64,000 bases of DNA from Verrucomicrobiota bacterium. Lineage in GTDB: Bacteria > Verrucomicrobiota > Verrucomicrobiia > Chthoniobacterales > Terrimicrobiaceae. The first letter of the stretch is position 1; each line of letters starts with the position of its first letter. Shown in pieces: positions 45,794-54,103 of the stretch. The position numbers were made by a program, and so were the translations under genes. Where the stretch lies: NCBI GenBank assembly GCA_017305195.1, contig JAFKMU010000051.1:1-64000 (forward strand), read 5' to 3'. Below the pieces are notes generated by a model. That model worked only from the letters and a program-made list of their open reading frames with translations. It was not told the DNA's origin and did not search any database.

Positions 45794-47392
45794 ATGGAAA
45801 TTCCCAAAGTCCTGGTAGCCGACCCAGTTTCACAACGCGGCGTGGATGAACTCGCCGCCGGCGGCGCACTGGAGGTCGTCGTGAAGACGGGTCTCCCCGA
45901 GGCTGAAATCATCAAGATTATCCCGGAGTTCTCCGCCCTCGTGGTCCGCAGCCAGACGAAAGTCACGGCCAATGTCCTCGAAGCTGCTTCCAAGCTGAAG
46001 GTGATCGGTCGCGCCGGTGTCGGTGTTGACAACGTCAACGTGGACGCAGCCACCAAGCGCGGTGTGATCGTGATGAACACCCCCGGCGGCAACACCATCT
46101 CCACCGCCGAGCACGCCTTTTCTCTCCTCGTCAGCATCGCCCGCAGCATCCCGCAGGCCGACGCCAGCGTGAAAGCCGGCAAGTGGGACCGCAAGAAGTA
46201 TGAAGGCGTCGAGCTTTACAACAAGAGCCTCGGCATCCTCGGCATGGGCCGCATCGGCAGCGAGATCGCCCGCCGTGCCATTGCCTTCGGCATGCGAGTT
46301 TTCGCCTACGACCCCTACCTCTCCTCCAGCAAGGCGCGCAGCCTTCAGGTCGAGCTCGTCGAGAACGTCGACGATCTGCTCCCCCATTGCGATTTCATCA
46401 CGATGCACATGCCTCTCACCGACGAGACGCATCACATCCTCGACGAGCGCCGTCTCGGCCTCTGCCGCAAGGGCGTCCGCATCGTCAACTGCGCCCGCGG
46501 CGGTCTAATCGATGAGGCAGCCCTCGGAGCAGCCCTCCAATCCGGCCAGGTCGCCGCTGCCGCCCTCGACGTGTACGAGGTCGAGCCGCCCCCGGCTGAT
46601 TTCGCCCTGCGCAGCCTCCCGAACATCGTTTTCACCCCGCACCTCGGTGCCAGCACGGCGGAAGCCCAGGAGAACGTCGGCATCGAAATCGCCCAGGCGA
46701 TTCGCGCCGCCCTGCTCGAAGGCGAGATCCGCAACGCGGTGAACATGCCCAGCATCGACGCCAAGACGGCGGCGGTCGTGAAGCCCTTCCTCACCCTCGC
46801 CGACAAGCTCGGACGCTTCGCCGCGCAGCTCGCCCCGAAGCGCAATGACCGCATCGTCATCACCTACGGCGGCAAGGCCGTGGAGCTCCCGACAGAAGGC
46901 GTCACCCGCGCCGCCCTCACCGGCTTCCTCAAGACCGCCGGCGGAGAAGAGGTGAACAGCGTCAACGTCCGCACCATGGCGGCCACCCTCGGCCTCCTCG
47001 TCGAGGAAGTGAAGTCCACGGAGCAGACCGACTTTAACGAATGGCTGCACGTGGCTGTGTGGAGCGGCGACTCGAAGGTCTCGCTCGGCGGCACCTTCTT
47101 CGGCGCGAAGAACGAGCCCCGCATCGTGCGCCTCAATGGCCGCTCGATCGAGGCCGAGCCGGAAGGCGTGATCCTGCTGCTCGAGAACAACGACGTTCCC
47201 GGCATCGTGGGCAAGGTCGGCACCATCCTCGGCAAGCACAAGGTCAACATCGCCTCCATGTCGCTCTCCCGCGACGAGGCGGGCGGCCAGGCGCTCACCG
47301 TGCTGAACCTCGACAGCGCACCGGCCTCGGAAGTGATTCAGGAACTTCTTTCCCATCCTGAAATCTCTGCGGCACGTATCATACAACTGTGA
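45794..47392 (+). CDS. serA: D-3-phosphoglycerate dehydrogenase
   Basis: SerA oxidises 3-phosphoglycerate with NAD, the first step of serine synthesis. The protein is 532 residues, the long form. It has the substrate domain, NAD domain with LGILGMGRIGSEIARRA, catalytic Arg in NCARGGLIDEAAL and His in VFTPHLGAST, then an allosteric substrate-binding domain (about 320-450) and a C-terminal ACT domain (GVILLLENNDVPGIVGKVGT). The ACT domain usually mediates serine inhibition. The stop overlaps the GTG of opgG, so they form one transcript. The promoter seems unusually near the start. Confidence 0.97.
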   Translation: MEIPKVLVADPVSQRGVDELAAGGALEVVVKTGLPEAEIIKIIPEFSALVVRSQTKVTANVLEAASKLKVIGRAGVGVDNVNVDAATKRGVIVMNTPGGNTISTAEHAFSLLVSIARSIPQADASVKAGKWDRKKYEGVELYNKSLGILGMGRIGSEIARRAIAFGMRVFAYDPYLSSSKARSLQVELVENVDDLLPHCDFITMHMPLTDETHHILDERRLGLCRKGVRIVNCARGGLIDEAALGAALQSGQVAAAALDVYEVEPPPADFALRSLPNIVFTPHLGASTAEAQENVGIEIAQAIRAALLEGEIRNAVNMPSIDAKTAAVVKPFLTLADKLGRFAAQLAPKRNDRIVITYGGKAVELPTEGVTRAALTGFLKTAGGEEVNSVNVRTMAATLGLLVEEVKSTEQTDFNEWLHVAVWSGDSKVSLGGTFFGAKNEPRIVRLNGRSIEAEPEGVILLLENNDVPGIVGKVGTILGKHKVNIASMSLSRDEAGGQALTVLNLDSAPASEVIQELLSHPEISAARIIQL

Positions 47393-48975
47393 CACCCTTG
47401 CGGAATCTCAAGCGCCTCCTCGCCTTAAGCGTGGGGGCGTTTCTGCTCATGGACCTGCGTGCGGAGGACTCGGACCTCACGTACAGCGATCCCGTGCCCT
47501 TCAGCTTCGACACGCTCGTCGAGAATGCCCGCACGCTGGCCAAGAGCGAATACCAGACCCCCGAGATCCCCGAGGAGGATCTCGTCCACGCCATCGACTA
47601 CCTGCAACACGGCCGCATCCGCTTCAAGCAGGACGATGACCTTTGGCTGGGGCCGAACAAGCAGTTCGCCGTCTCGTTCTTCCACGTCGGGCGCTTCTTC
47701 CGCGTCCCCGTGCGCATCAACGTCGTGGAAAAGGGGCAGGCACGCGAGATGTTCGCCGGGCCGAACGCCTTTGAGATTCCGTCCGATTCACCCGCCGCCC
47801 AGATGAAGGGGCAGCGGCGTATCGCGGGCTTCAAGATCCAGGAGGATAAAAACGGCAAGCTCGACTGGCGATCCAACGACTGGCTCGCCTTCCTCGGCGT
47901 GTCGTACTTCCGCAGCATCGGCGAGCTCTACCAGTACGGCCTTTCCGCCCGCGGCATCGCAGTCAACACGGCGAACCCGAATCCGCCCTTCAACGAGGAG
48001 TTCCCCATGTTCACCTCGTTCTGGTTTGAGTCTCCCACCGATCCGTCCACCTCGGTGACGATCTATGCCTTGATGGAAGGCCCGAGCGTGACTGGAGCAT
48101 TCCGCTTCGACGTGTCCCGACAGAAAGCCGTCATCATGAATGTGCAGGCCAAGATTTTCGTGCGCAAGAGCGTGTCCCGCCTCGGCCTCGCTCCCCTCAC
48201 CTCGATGTTCTGGTACTCCGAGACGGCCCGCCTCCCGATCACGGACTGGAGGCCGGAAGTTCATGACTCCGACGGGCTCGCCATCGAAAAGAGCAACGGT
48301 GAGTTCATCTGGCGTCCGCTCAACAATCCCCCGCGCCTCGCGATTTCCGCGTTCATTGACGAAAACCCGAAGGGCTTCGGCCTGCTCCAGCGCGACCGCA
48401 ATTTCCACAACTATCTGGAAGATGGCGCCTACGAGCGCCGCCCGAGCCTGTGGGTCGACATCGACGGCAACTGGGGCAAGGGTGCCGTGCAGTTGGTGGA
48501 GCTCCCGACTGATGCCGAGGACGAAGACAATATCGTCGCCTTCTGGGTTCCCGATCAGCCAGCAGAACCCGGCACCGAGTTTGACCTGAAATACCGCCTC
48601 ACCTGGGCGGCCGAGGAGCCCAATCACCCCAATGTCGCCCGCTGCGTCGCCACGCGCCTCGTCCGTGAGCCGCAGAAGCGCTGGCCGGAAAACCAGCAGC
48701 GTTTCATGGTGGAGTTTCAAGGCGGGCCGCTGGCCGACCTGAAAGCAGGCGAGCTTCCGCAGGTCGATGTCTGGTCGTCCAAGGGCAAGATCTTTGGCAC
48801 CTCGGTCATGCCACTTCCGGCGGCTGGGAAGAACTGGTACCGCGTCCAGTTCACCCTTGAGGACTTCCCGAAAGACCAGCCGACGGAATTGCGTCTGGCC
48901 CTGCAAAAGGACGGCAAGCAAATCTCCGAGACCTGGCTCTATCAGTTCTTCCCCGAGTTCATCGGAAGCAAATAG
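47389..48975 (+). CDS. opgG: Periplasmic glucan biosynthesis protein (MdoG/OpgG family)
   Basis: The protein is 528 residues from a GTG overlapping the serA stop (GTGA). A signal peptide (LKRLLALSVGAFLLMDLRA) is followed by the OpgG-type domain: FRVPVRINVVEKGQAREMFA, DWLAFLGVSYFRSIGELYQY, YGLSARGIAVNTA and GFGLLQRDRNFHNYLEDGAY. The acidic DGNWGKGAVQLVELPTD region matches the junction with the C-terminal immunoglobulin-like domain. OpgG proteins build or trim osmoregulated periplasmic glucans; some members act as beta-glucanases. No opgH glucosyltransferase is in the window. Coupling to serA is unusual. Confidence 0.93.
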   Translation: MTPLRNLKRLLALSVGAFLLMDLRAEDSDLTYSDPVPFSFDTLVENARTLAKSEYQTPEIPEEDLVHAIDYLQHGRIRFKQDDDLWLGPNKQFAVSFFHVGRFFRVPVRINVVEKGQAREMFAGPNAFEIPSDSPAAQMKGQRRIAGFKIQEDKNGKLDWRSNDWLAFLGVSYFRSIGELYQYGLSARGIAVNTANPNPPFNEEFPMFTSFWFESPTDPSTSVTIYALMEGPSVTGAFRFDVSRQKAVIMNVQAKIFVRKSVSRLGLAPLTSMFWYSETARLPITDWRPEVHDSDGLAIEKSNGEFIWRPLNNPPRLAISAFIDENPKGFGLLQRDRNFHNYLEDGAYERRPSLWVDIDGNWGKGAVQLVELPTDAEDEDNIVAFWVPDQPAEPGTEFDLKYRLTWAAEEPNHPNVARCVATRLVREPQKRWPENQQRFMVEFQGGPLADLKAGELPQVDVWSSKGKIFGTSVMPLPAAGKNWYRVQFTLEDFPKDQPTELRLALQKDGKQISETWLYQFFPEFIGSK

Positions 48976-49019
48976 ACGGGATATTGCGCGTCGAAATGGG
49001 TTGGAGGATATTCCCGCCC

Positions 49020-49319
49020 ATGCAAGGCCGGTGCAGTCTGTGTGAGCGCGAGGAGGTATTGACTCGTCACCACCTCATCCCGCGCTGCCGGCACCATAAT
49101 CGCCGCAACAAGCGCGATGTGCCACGCGATCAGGCTCACGAGACTATCGGCCTCTGCCCGCCCTGTCACAAGCAGGTTCACGCTCTCCTCACCGAGAAGG
49201 AACTCGAACGGGAATGGAACACGGTGGATAAGCTCCGCTCCCATCCGGAACTCAGCCGGTTTATCGCCTGGATACGGAAGCGCCCCGCCGGATTTCGCTG
49301 CAAGGCCTACACGGTCTGA
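49020..49319 (+). CDS. Small HNH-type zinc-finger protein
   Basis: The protein is 99 residues from the ATG at 49020, with GGAGG 14 bases upstream. Two CxxC pairs (CSLC at residues 5-8 and CPPCH near 50) flank LTRHHLIPRCRHHNRRNKRD, an HNH-like beta-beta-alpha metal motif. Most of the protein is this motif plus a C-terminal helical tail (KELEREWNTVDKLRSHPELS). It may be a nuclease, but a matching catalytic Asn is not clear (the third element reads CHKQVH). Its end overlaps the convergent VOC gene by 13 bases. Confidence 0.8.
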   Translation: MQGRCSLCEREEVLTRHHLIPRCRHHNRRNKRDVPRDQAHETIGLCPPCHKQVHALLTEKELEREWNTVDKLRSHPELSRFIAWIRKRPAGFRCKAYTV

Positions 49320-49708
49320 ACCGGGAAGCCTTCGCAGATTTCCAGCGGCAGCCCGTCCGGGTCTTGGAAAAACGTGTACTTCTGCCCGGTGACCGGGTCG
49401 ATCCGGACAGGCTCCACCGCGATCCCCGATCCGACCAGACGAGAGACATCCGCATCGAACTCCTCGGAAACAAAAGCCAGATGCCGCAAGCCACAAGCCT
49501 CCGGGCGGCTTGGCCGCGGCGGGGTATCCGGAAAGGAAAACAACTCGATCTGGACGCCTCCCGGAATCGCGAGATCGAGTTTATAGGAACTCCTCTCCTC
49601 CCGGAACGTTTCCGCAACAATATCAAAACCAAGAACTTCCGTATAAAACCTCTTCGAGCGATCGTAGTCCGAGCAGATCACAGCCACGTGATGAGTTCCG
49701 GCAAACAT
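49307..49708 (-). CDS. VOC-family (glyoxalase-like) metalloenzyme
   Basis: The ATG at 49708 with AAGGAG five bases before gives 133 residues; the longer frame (to 49969) is intergenic. The layout matches the SMU1112c/YaeR group: MFAGTHHVAVICSDYDRSKR, FYTEVLGFDIV, PGGVQIELFSFPD, ACGLRHLAFVSEEF and FFQDPDGLPLEICEGF. His7 (or His8), Glu near residue 62, His near 88 and Glu near 125 would be the metal ligands. The reaction is unknown; relatives are annotated gloA2. It is divergent from the DUF5069 gene across a hairpin-rich interval. Confidence 0.88.
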   Translation of the reverse strand: MFAGTHHVAVICSDYDRSKRFYTEVLGFDIVAETFREERSSYKLDLAIPGGVQIELFSFPDTPPRPSRPEACGLRHLAFVSEEFDADVSRLVGSGIAVEPVRIDPVTGQKYTFFQDPDGLPLEICEGFPVQTV

Positions 49709-49807
49709 GTCTCCTTCTAGACGGCAGCTCCCACTTGGGCAACCCTCTCCTCCCGAAGAAAAACCGAGGGGAATCCGACATATTTCAAAAAAAACGAAGG
49801 TTTTCTG

Positions 49808-49990
49808 TTGCCAACCCTGAGAGATGTGGCAATATTGAAACTGTTCTGGGGGGAACAGCAGGCCACCGTGGCATTCGTCGCGGTGGCCTGCATCATTTCC
49901 GGGATTCGAGATTCTTCCCTTTTCGTCGAATTTGGCTTCCGTACCGGGTGGGTTTATCTTGAGATGCAACCGAACTGAACCATCAGTTCG
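49808..49990. other. Hairpin-rich intergenic interval, candidate structured RNA
   Basis: The 304 bases between the divergent VOC and DUF5069 starts hold no gene but four inverted repeats in a row: TTGCCA/TGGCAA (49808-49832), CTGTTC/GAACAG (49841-49858), an 11-bp perfect GCAGGCCACCG/CGGTGGCCTGC (49858-49891), and an 8-bp CGAACTGA-ACCA-TCAGTTCG (49971-49990). None has a T run. The last stem ends 22 bases before the DUF5069 ATG. It could be a small RNA, a cis-regulatory leader or protein sites. I do not recognise a known riboswitch class. Confidence 0.5.
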
Positions 49991-50012
49991 TTACCTCCAC
50001 GAATAACTCCAC

Positions 50013-50444
50013 ATGAAAATCTACGATCTCTCCAAGGAGCCCCCACGCAGCCCTCGCGTTCGTCTTCGCGATTACGCCATACTGGCCCGCGCCATCGACA
50101 AATGCCGTGCTCACCTGGCGGGTACGACTGGCGAGTATCATTTCAACTGCCCATTGGATCAGGAGCTTTTCTCGTTCAAGGGCATCGATCCCGAGGATTT
50201 TAAACTAACGGTATCTTCCAACGATACCGACGATCCGATCGCGCTCTGGGTTGACCAGGCGGGCATCCATCGGACCCCGCACGAGATTGCCGACTGGAGC
50301 AATGACCTTGAAGAATACAATCCCTCCCAGGACGCCGATAGAAAGGAATGGTTTGAGGGTGAATGCAAGAAGCTGGGACTCGATCCCGCAACAACGACTC
50401 TTTTTGATTATCTCGAAGCTGACGATACCGCGTCGTTCAAATAA
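50013..50444 (+). CDS. DUF5069 family protein
   Basis: The protein is 143 residues. The start MKIYDLSKEPPRSPRVRLRD, followed by YAILARAIDKCRAHLAGTTG and EYHFNCPLDQELFSFKGID, matches DUF5069, a family seen mainly in PVC and related bacteria. The C-terminal part (ADWSNDLEEYNPSQDADRKE) is acidic. No catalytic motif is obvious; function unknown. No Shine-Dalgarno is seen before the ATG, which follows the last hairpin of the structured interval. The gene's end overlaps the probable start of the L,D-transpeptidase gene. Confidence 0.85.
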   Translation: MKIYDLSKEPPRSPRVRLRDYAILARAIDKCRAHLAGTTGEYHFNCPLDQELFSFKGIDPEDFKLTVSSNDTDDPIALWVDQAGIHRTPHEIADWSNDLEEYNPSQDADRKEWFEGECKKLGLDPATTTLFDYLEADDTASFK

Positions 50445-51528
50445 TCCGGGCCGGGCGTTTCTCGCCCTGGCATCGTTTCTCATCTCCAGCTCCCTCGTCT
50501 TTGCCCAGCCGAGGGAGGTCAGCGCCGTGCCGCCGGATAAAGGCCCGCCGGATTCCGAGGAGCGCACGACGATGACGCGGCTCCAGATCTTTCTGGATCG
50601 CGCGAACTTCCGCCCCGGCAAGATCGACGGCCTCGGAGGTGAGTTTACCCAGAAGGCGCTCGACCGATATAATCAGGTCAACGGCAAGCGCCAGGGCGAA
50701 CTCCCCGACCTCGCAAGCGTTCCGAATGCCTATCGGGAATACGTCATTACCGAAGAGGACGCCAAATGGGTCGGCCCGCTGGCCAGGTCTCCTGCTGAGC
50801 AAGAGAAGCTCAAGGCTCTGCCATACTCGGATCTTTGGGAATTGGTCGCCGAGAAGTTCCATTGCAGCCTGAACTTTCTCCATGAGCTGAACCCGCAACC
50901 ATCGGATCTGAAGGTCAACGACACAGTCAAGGTGCCCGATGCGCCCGAGTTTGCCATGGCGGATGTCGTGACCCTCGAAAAGCAGCGACGCGACGAGAAG
51001 AAGCAAAAGGAACAGGCCGCCAAGGCCGCTGCCGCCGCAGCGTCCGCCTCGCCATCAGCCTCCCCGGATGCCTTGGCCACGCCGACACCCACGGCAACCC
51101 CGACTCCGACACCCGCCCCGCCGCGGTATCACCTGATCCTCCTCCGCCCCGAGCGGCTGATCGAGGTTTACGAGGGCGAGAAGATGGTTGCCTGCGTCCC
51201 CTGCACGCCCGGCTCGAAAGAGGTTCCGGTGCCGACAGGAACATGGAAGGTAACCTCCAATATCCTGATGCCCTACTACCGCTGGGATAAATCTGTCCTG
51301 GAAAGCGGCAAGCGAAGCGAGAACTCCTTCAACCTGCCACCCGGACCGAACAACCCGGTCGGCATTGTCTGGATGGGAATCAATCGCCCGAGCGTGGGCA
51401 TCCACGGAACCACCTCGCCCGACCAGATCGGTCGCAACGAGAGCCATGGCTGCATCCGCACCGCCAACTGGGATGCCTTCCTCCTGAGTCAGATGATCGA
51501 GAAAGGCACCCAGGTCGAGGTGCGTTGA
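50404..51528 (+). CDS. Exported L,D-transpeptidase (YkuD) with LysM
   Basis: From a TTG at 50404 the protein is 374 residues; no ATG or GTG fits better. A basic n-region and hydrophobic stretch (AFLALASFLISSSLVFA) form a signal peptide. A peptidoglycan-binding-like helix set follows (TRLQIFLDRANFRPGKIDGL), then a LysM-like segment (YSDLWELVAEKFHCSLNFLH), an Ala/Ser/Pro/Thr linker and the YkuD domain with HGTTSPDQIGRNESHGCIRT. The catalytic Cys is 350. It would make 3-3 cross-links in the wall or attach envelope proteins. It overlaps the DUF5069 gene by 41 bases. Confidence 0.88.
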   Translation: MIISKLTIPRRSNNPGRAFLALASFLISSSLVFAQPREVSAVPPDKGPPDSEERTTMTRLQIFLDRANFRPGKIDGLGGEFTQKALDRYNQVNGKRQGELPDLASVPNAYREYVITEEDAKWVGPLARSPAEQEKLKALPYSDLWELVAEKFHCSLNFLHELNPQPSDLKVNDTVKVPDAPEFAMADVVTLEKQRRDEKKQKEQAAKAAAAAASASPSASPDALATPTPTATPTPTPAPPRYHLILLRPERLIEVYEGEKMVACVPCTPGSKEVPVPTGTWKVTSNILMPYYRWDKSVLESGKRSENSFNLPPGPNNPVGIVWMGINRPSVGIHGTTSPDQIGRNESHGCIRTANWDAFLLSQMIEKGTQVEVR

Positions 51529-51535
51529 GCCAACT

Positions 51536-51919
51536 TTACCGCCAGTAGCCGGAGTTCCACACCCGGCCCTGCGGCGTGGTGTAATACTGGCTGTTCACCC
51601 AGTAGGCATTCTGGCGAGGCCGCTCAACCCAGCGCCCGGGCACCCAGACCCAGTCGCCGCGGCTCCATGCCCAGTAGCCATCGACCCAGACAGGATCAGC
51701 GTATCTGCGAGGAGATGGAGGCCGACGCTGAGTATACCGCTGCGGCGGCATGTCGCGAGTGACGTAATACTGTTGCGAGGAGTAGCTCGGCGGCCCGGAG
51801 CTGGTCCTGCCAAACAGCGCCTGCCCGATGGGGTCGGGAGGGACAAAGTTGCCATATTGATCCGTGCACCCGACGAGCCCCAGAGCAGCGCCGAGAGAAA
51901 GCAGGAGGGACTTTTTCAT
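51536..51919 (-). CDS. Small lipoprotein with aromatic YxW/GxW repeats
   Basis: The protein is 127 residues. The signal MKKSLLLSLGAALGLVGC ends in a lipobox (LVGC, Cys18). The mature part is Gln/Arg/Pro-rich, then DGYWAWSRGDWVWVPGRWVE, a pair of the WVWVPGxW-type repeats found in many outer-membrane-associated proteins. Function unknown; likely anchored in the outer membrane and in contact with the wall or surface. It is convergent with the L,D-transpeptidase gene (7-base gap) and divergent from glycerate kinase. A longer open frame through 52738 is antisense to the kinase. Confidence 0.82.
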   Translation of the reverse strand: MKKSLLLSLGAALGLVGCTDQYGNFVPPDPIGQALFGRTSSGPPSYSSQQYYVTRDMPPQRYTQRRPPSPRRYADPVWVDGYWAWSRGDWVWVPGRWVERPRQNAYWVNSQYYTTPQGRVWNSGYWR

Positions 51920-52018
51920 ATATAAAAAGACATCGTAAGAAACCCTTCCCGAGGTTGCCTGCCCGGTCTCACCACCATTGCGAAGCTCCCATGGTTCTGC
52001 CATGCTCGCCTCCCCCGA

Positions 52019-53125
52019 ATGCGAATCCTCCTGGCTCCCGATAAATTCAAAGGCTCCCTTTCGGCTGCGGAAGTCGCCCGAGCATTGGAGAACGGATTCC
52101 AGCGGATTTGGCCGACCGCCACCTTCGATGTCGCCCCGATCGCTGACGGCGGCGAAGGCACCGCTGATGTGTTCCGCCACGATTTTGGCGGCGAGGAAAT
52201 CACCGCCCCGGCTCATGATGCGCTCGGGCGACCGATTTCCGCCTCCTACACCTGGCTGCCCGAGACCCGCACCGCCGTGATCGACATGAGTTCGGCCTCG
52301 GGCTTGTGGCGCATCGCGGAGAACGAGCTTTCCCCGACCATCGCCTCGACATTTGGCACGGGCGAGCTGATGCGCGATGCCATTCAGCGCGGCGCGCAAA
52401 AGATCATCATCGGCCTCGGCGGCAGCGCGACGAATGACGGCGGAGCAGGTATGGCGAGCGCCCTCGGCTGGCAGTTCCTCGATGAGAGCGGCAATCCGGT
52501 CGCAGCCATTCCCGGAAAATTCCGGGAGATTTCCGGGATTCGCCCTCCCGACGCATCGTTTCCGAAAATTTCCGGTCTTTGCGACGTGCGTAATCCCTTG
52601 CTGGGAAGCGAAGGCGCGACCGCTGTTTACGGCCCGCAAAAAGGCGTGTCGGCGGAATTGCTGCCCGTCCTGGACGCCTCCTTGCAGCATCTCGCCGATA
52701 TCTGCACCCGCAGCCTCGGCAAGGATCACCGCGACCACCCGGGCGCAGGCGCGGCGGGAGGCCTGGGGTTTGGGCTGCTCACCTTCACAGGGGCCAGCCT
52801 AGAGCCCGGATTTGCCACCATCGCCCGAATGTTGAAACTGGAGGAACGCATCACCTCGGCCGATCTGGTGGTCACTGGCGAGGGTCGCCTCGATGACCAG
52901 ACAGCCCATGGCAAAGGCCCTGCCGCTCTGGCGGAGCTGGCCCGAAGCCAGGGGAAACCCATCCTGGCCTTTACCGGTTGCCTTGAGGAAGAGTCGGAGG
53001 TATTTACCGCATGCATTCCGATCGCCGACCGGCCATTGACGCTTGATGAAAGCCGGTCGCGTGCGTCACAACTACTGGAAGCTGCGGCCGCCCGGGCAGC
53101 CCGGCTGATACAAATTTCCCTATGA
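52019..53125 (+). CDS. Glycerate kinase (GarK/GlxK type)
   Basis: The protein is 368 residues with the type-2 glycerate kinase layout: MRILLAPDKFKGSLSAAEVA at the start, APIADGGEGTADVF, IIIGLGGSATNDGGAGMASA, GAGAAGGLGFGLLTF and VVTGEGRLDDQTAHGKGPA. These enzymes phosphorylate D-glycerate, usually to 2-phosphoglycerate. It overlaps fabD by four bases (ATGA), so a fabD-first promoter is not needed. It could feed glycerate from other routes into glycolysis, near serA in function but not in place. Confidence 0.93.
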   Translation: MRILLAPDKFKGSLSAAEVARALENGFQRIWPTATFDVAPIADGGEGTADVFRHDFGGEEITAPAHDALGRPISASYTWLPETRTAVIDMSSASGLWRIAENELSPTIASTFGTGELMRDAIQRGAQKIIIGLGGSATNDGGAGMASALGWQFLDESGNPVAAIPGKFREISGIRPPDASFPKISGLCDVRNPLLGSEGATAVYGPQKGVSAELLPVLDASLQHLADICTRSLGKDHRDHPGAGAAGGLGFGLLTFTGASLEPGFATIARMLKLEERITSADLVVTGEGRLDDQTAHGKGPAALAELARSQGKPILAFTGCLEEESEVFTACIPIADRPLTLDESRSRASQLLEAAAARAARLIQISL

Positions 53126-54060
53126 GTAAAAAAATCGCACTGTTGTTTTCCGGTCAGGGAGCTCAAGCCGTCGGCATGGGCCATGATTTGGCCGCCGAAT
53201 ATCCCTCCGCCGCCAGCCTGTTTCAAAAGGCGGATGAGATTCTGGGCTTCTCCCTCTCCAATGTCGCCTTCAATGGCCCGGCGGAGGAACTGACCAAGAC
53301 ATCAGTCTGCCAGCCCGCACTCTATGTGCATGGCCTCGCCCTGCTCGGCGCGCTCAAGGAACGAGTTCCGTCCCTCCAGTTTCACGCCACGGCGGGTCTG
53401 TCACTCGGTGAATTCACCGCGCATGCCGCAGCCGGTACGTTTGATTTTGAAACCGGCCTGCGCCTCGTAGCCAAGCGCTCCCAGGCGATGCAGGAAGCTT
53501 GTGAAAGCACGGAGGGCGGCATGGCAGCCATCATCGGCGGTGAGGAAAATGACATCCGCCAGCTCGCATCAGCCGCCGATGTCGACGTGGCCAATCTCAA
53601 CAGCCCGGGCCAGATCGTTCTCTCCGGCGAGGCCGCGAAAATCGCCCTCTCCGTTTCCCTAGCCAAGGAATACGGCGCCCGCAAGGCCGTGGAACTCCAG
53701 GTCGCTGGCGCCTTTCACTCCCGCCTGATGGAGAGCGCCTACGAGAAGCTCTCCGATGCGCTGGCCGAGACGGACATCAAGCACCCCACCGTGCCCGTGG
53801 TTTGCAACGTCGATGCCTGCACGGTTTCCGATGCCGACACGATCCGCCGCTCCCTCGCCGATCAGGTGACGGGCAGCGTGCTCTGGACCCAGAGCATCGA
53901 GTACATGATCGACCACCTGCACATCACGCAGTTCATCGAACTCGGACCCGGCGGCGTCCTCGCCGGTCTCGTGGGCCGCATCCGCAAGGGCACTCCGGTG
54001 ATTTCGATCTCCAACGCCGCCTCGCTCAACGACGCGGTGGCTGCCCTCTCGGCCGCCTAG
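53122..54060 (+). CDS. fabD: Malonyl-CoA:ACP transacylase
   Basis: FabD loads malonate onto ACP for fatty acid synthesis. The protein is 312 residues. The N-terminal KKIALLFSGQGAQAVGMGHD, catalytic Ser94 in GLSLGEFTAHAAAG and His199 in VAGAFHSRLMESA are present, as is the FIELGPGGVLAGLVGRI end motif. All active-site positions are normal. It overlaps the glycerate kinase stop, and nadA follows after 43 bases. The other fab genes are not in the window. Confidence 0.95.
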   Translation: MSKKIALLFSGQGAQAVGMGHDLAAEYPSAASLFQKADEILGFSLSNVAFNGPAEELTKTSVCQPALYVHGLALLGALKERVPSLQFHATAGLSLGEFTAHAAAGTFDFETGLRLVAKRSQAMQEACESTEGGMAAIIGGEENDIRQLASAADVDVANLNSPGQIVLSGEAAKIALSVSLAKEYGARKAVELQVAGAFHSRLMESAYEKLSDALAETDIKHPTVPVVCNVDACTVSDADTIRRSLADQVTGSVLWTQSIEYMIDHLHITQFIELGPGGVLAGLVGRIRKGTPVISISNAASLNDAVAALSAA

Positions 54061-54103
54061 GCGTCCGCTTGCCAAATCCCAGCGTTCCACCGATTGTTTC
54101 CCG

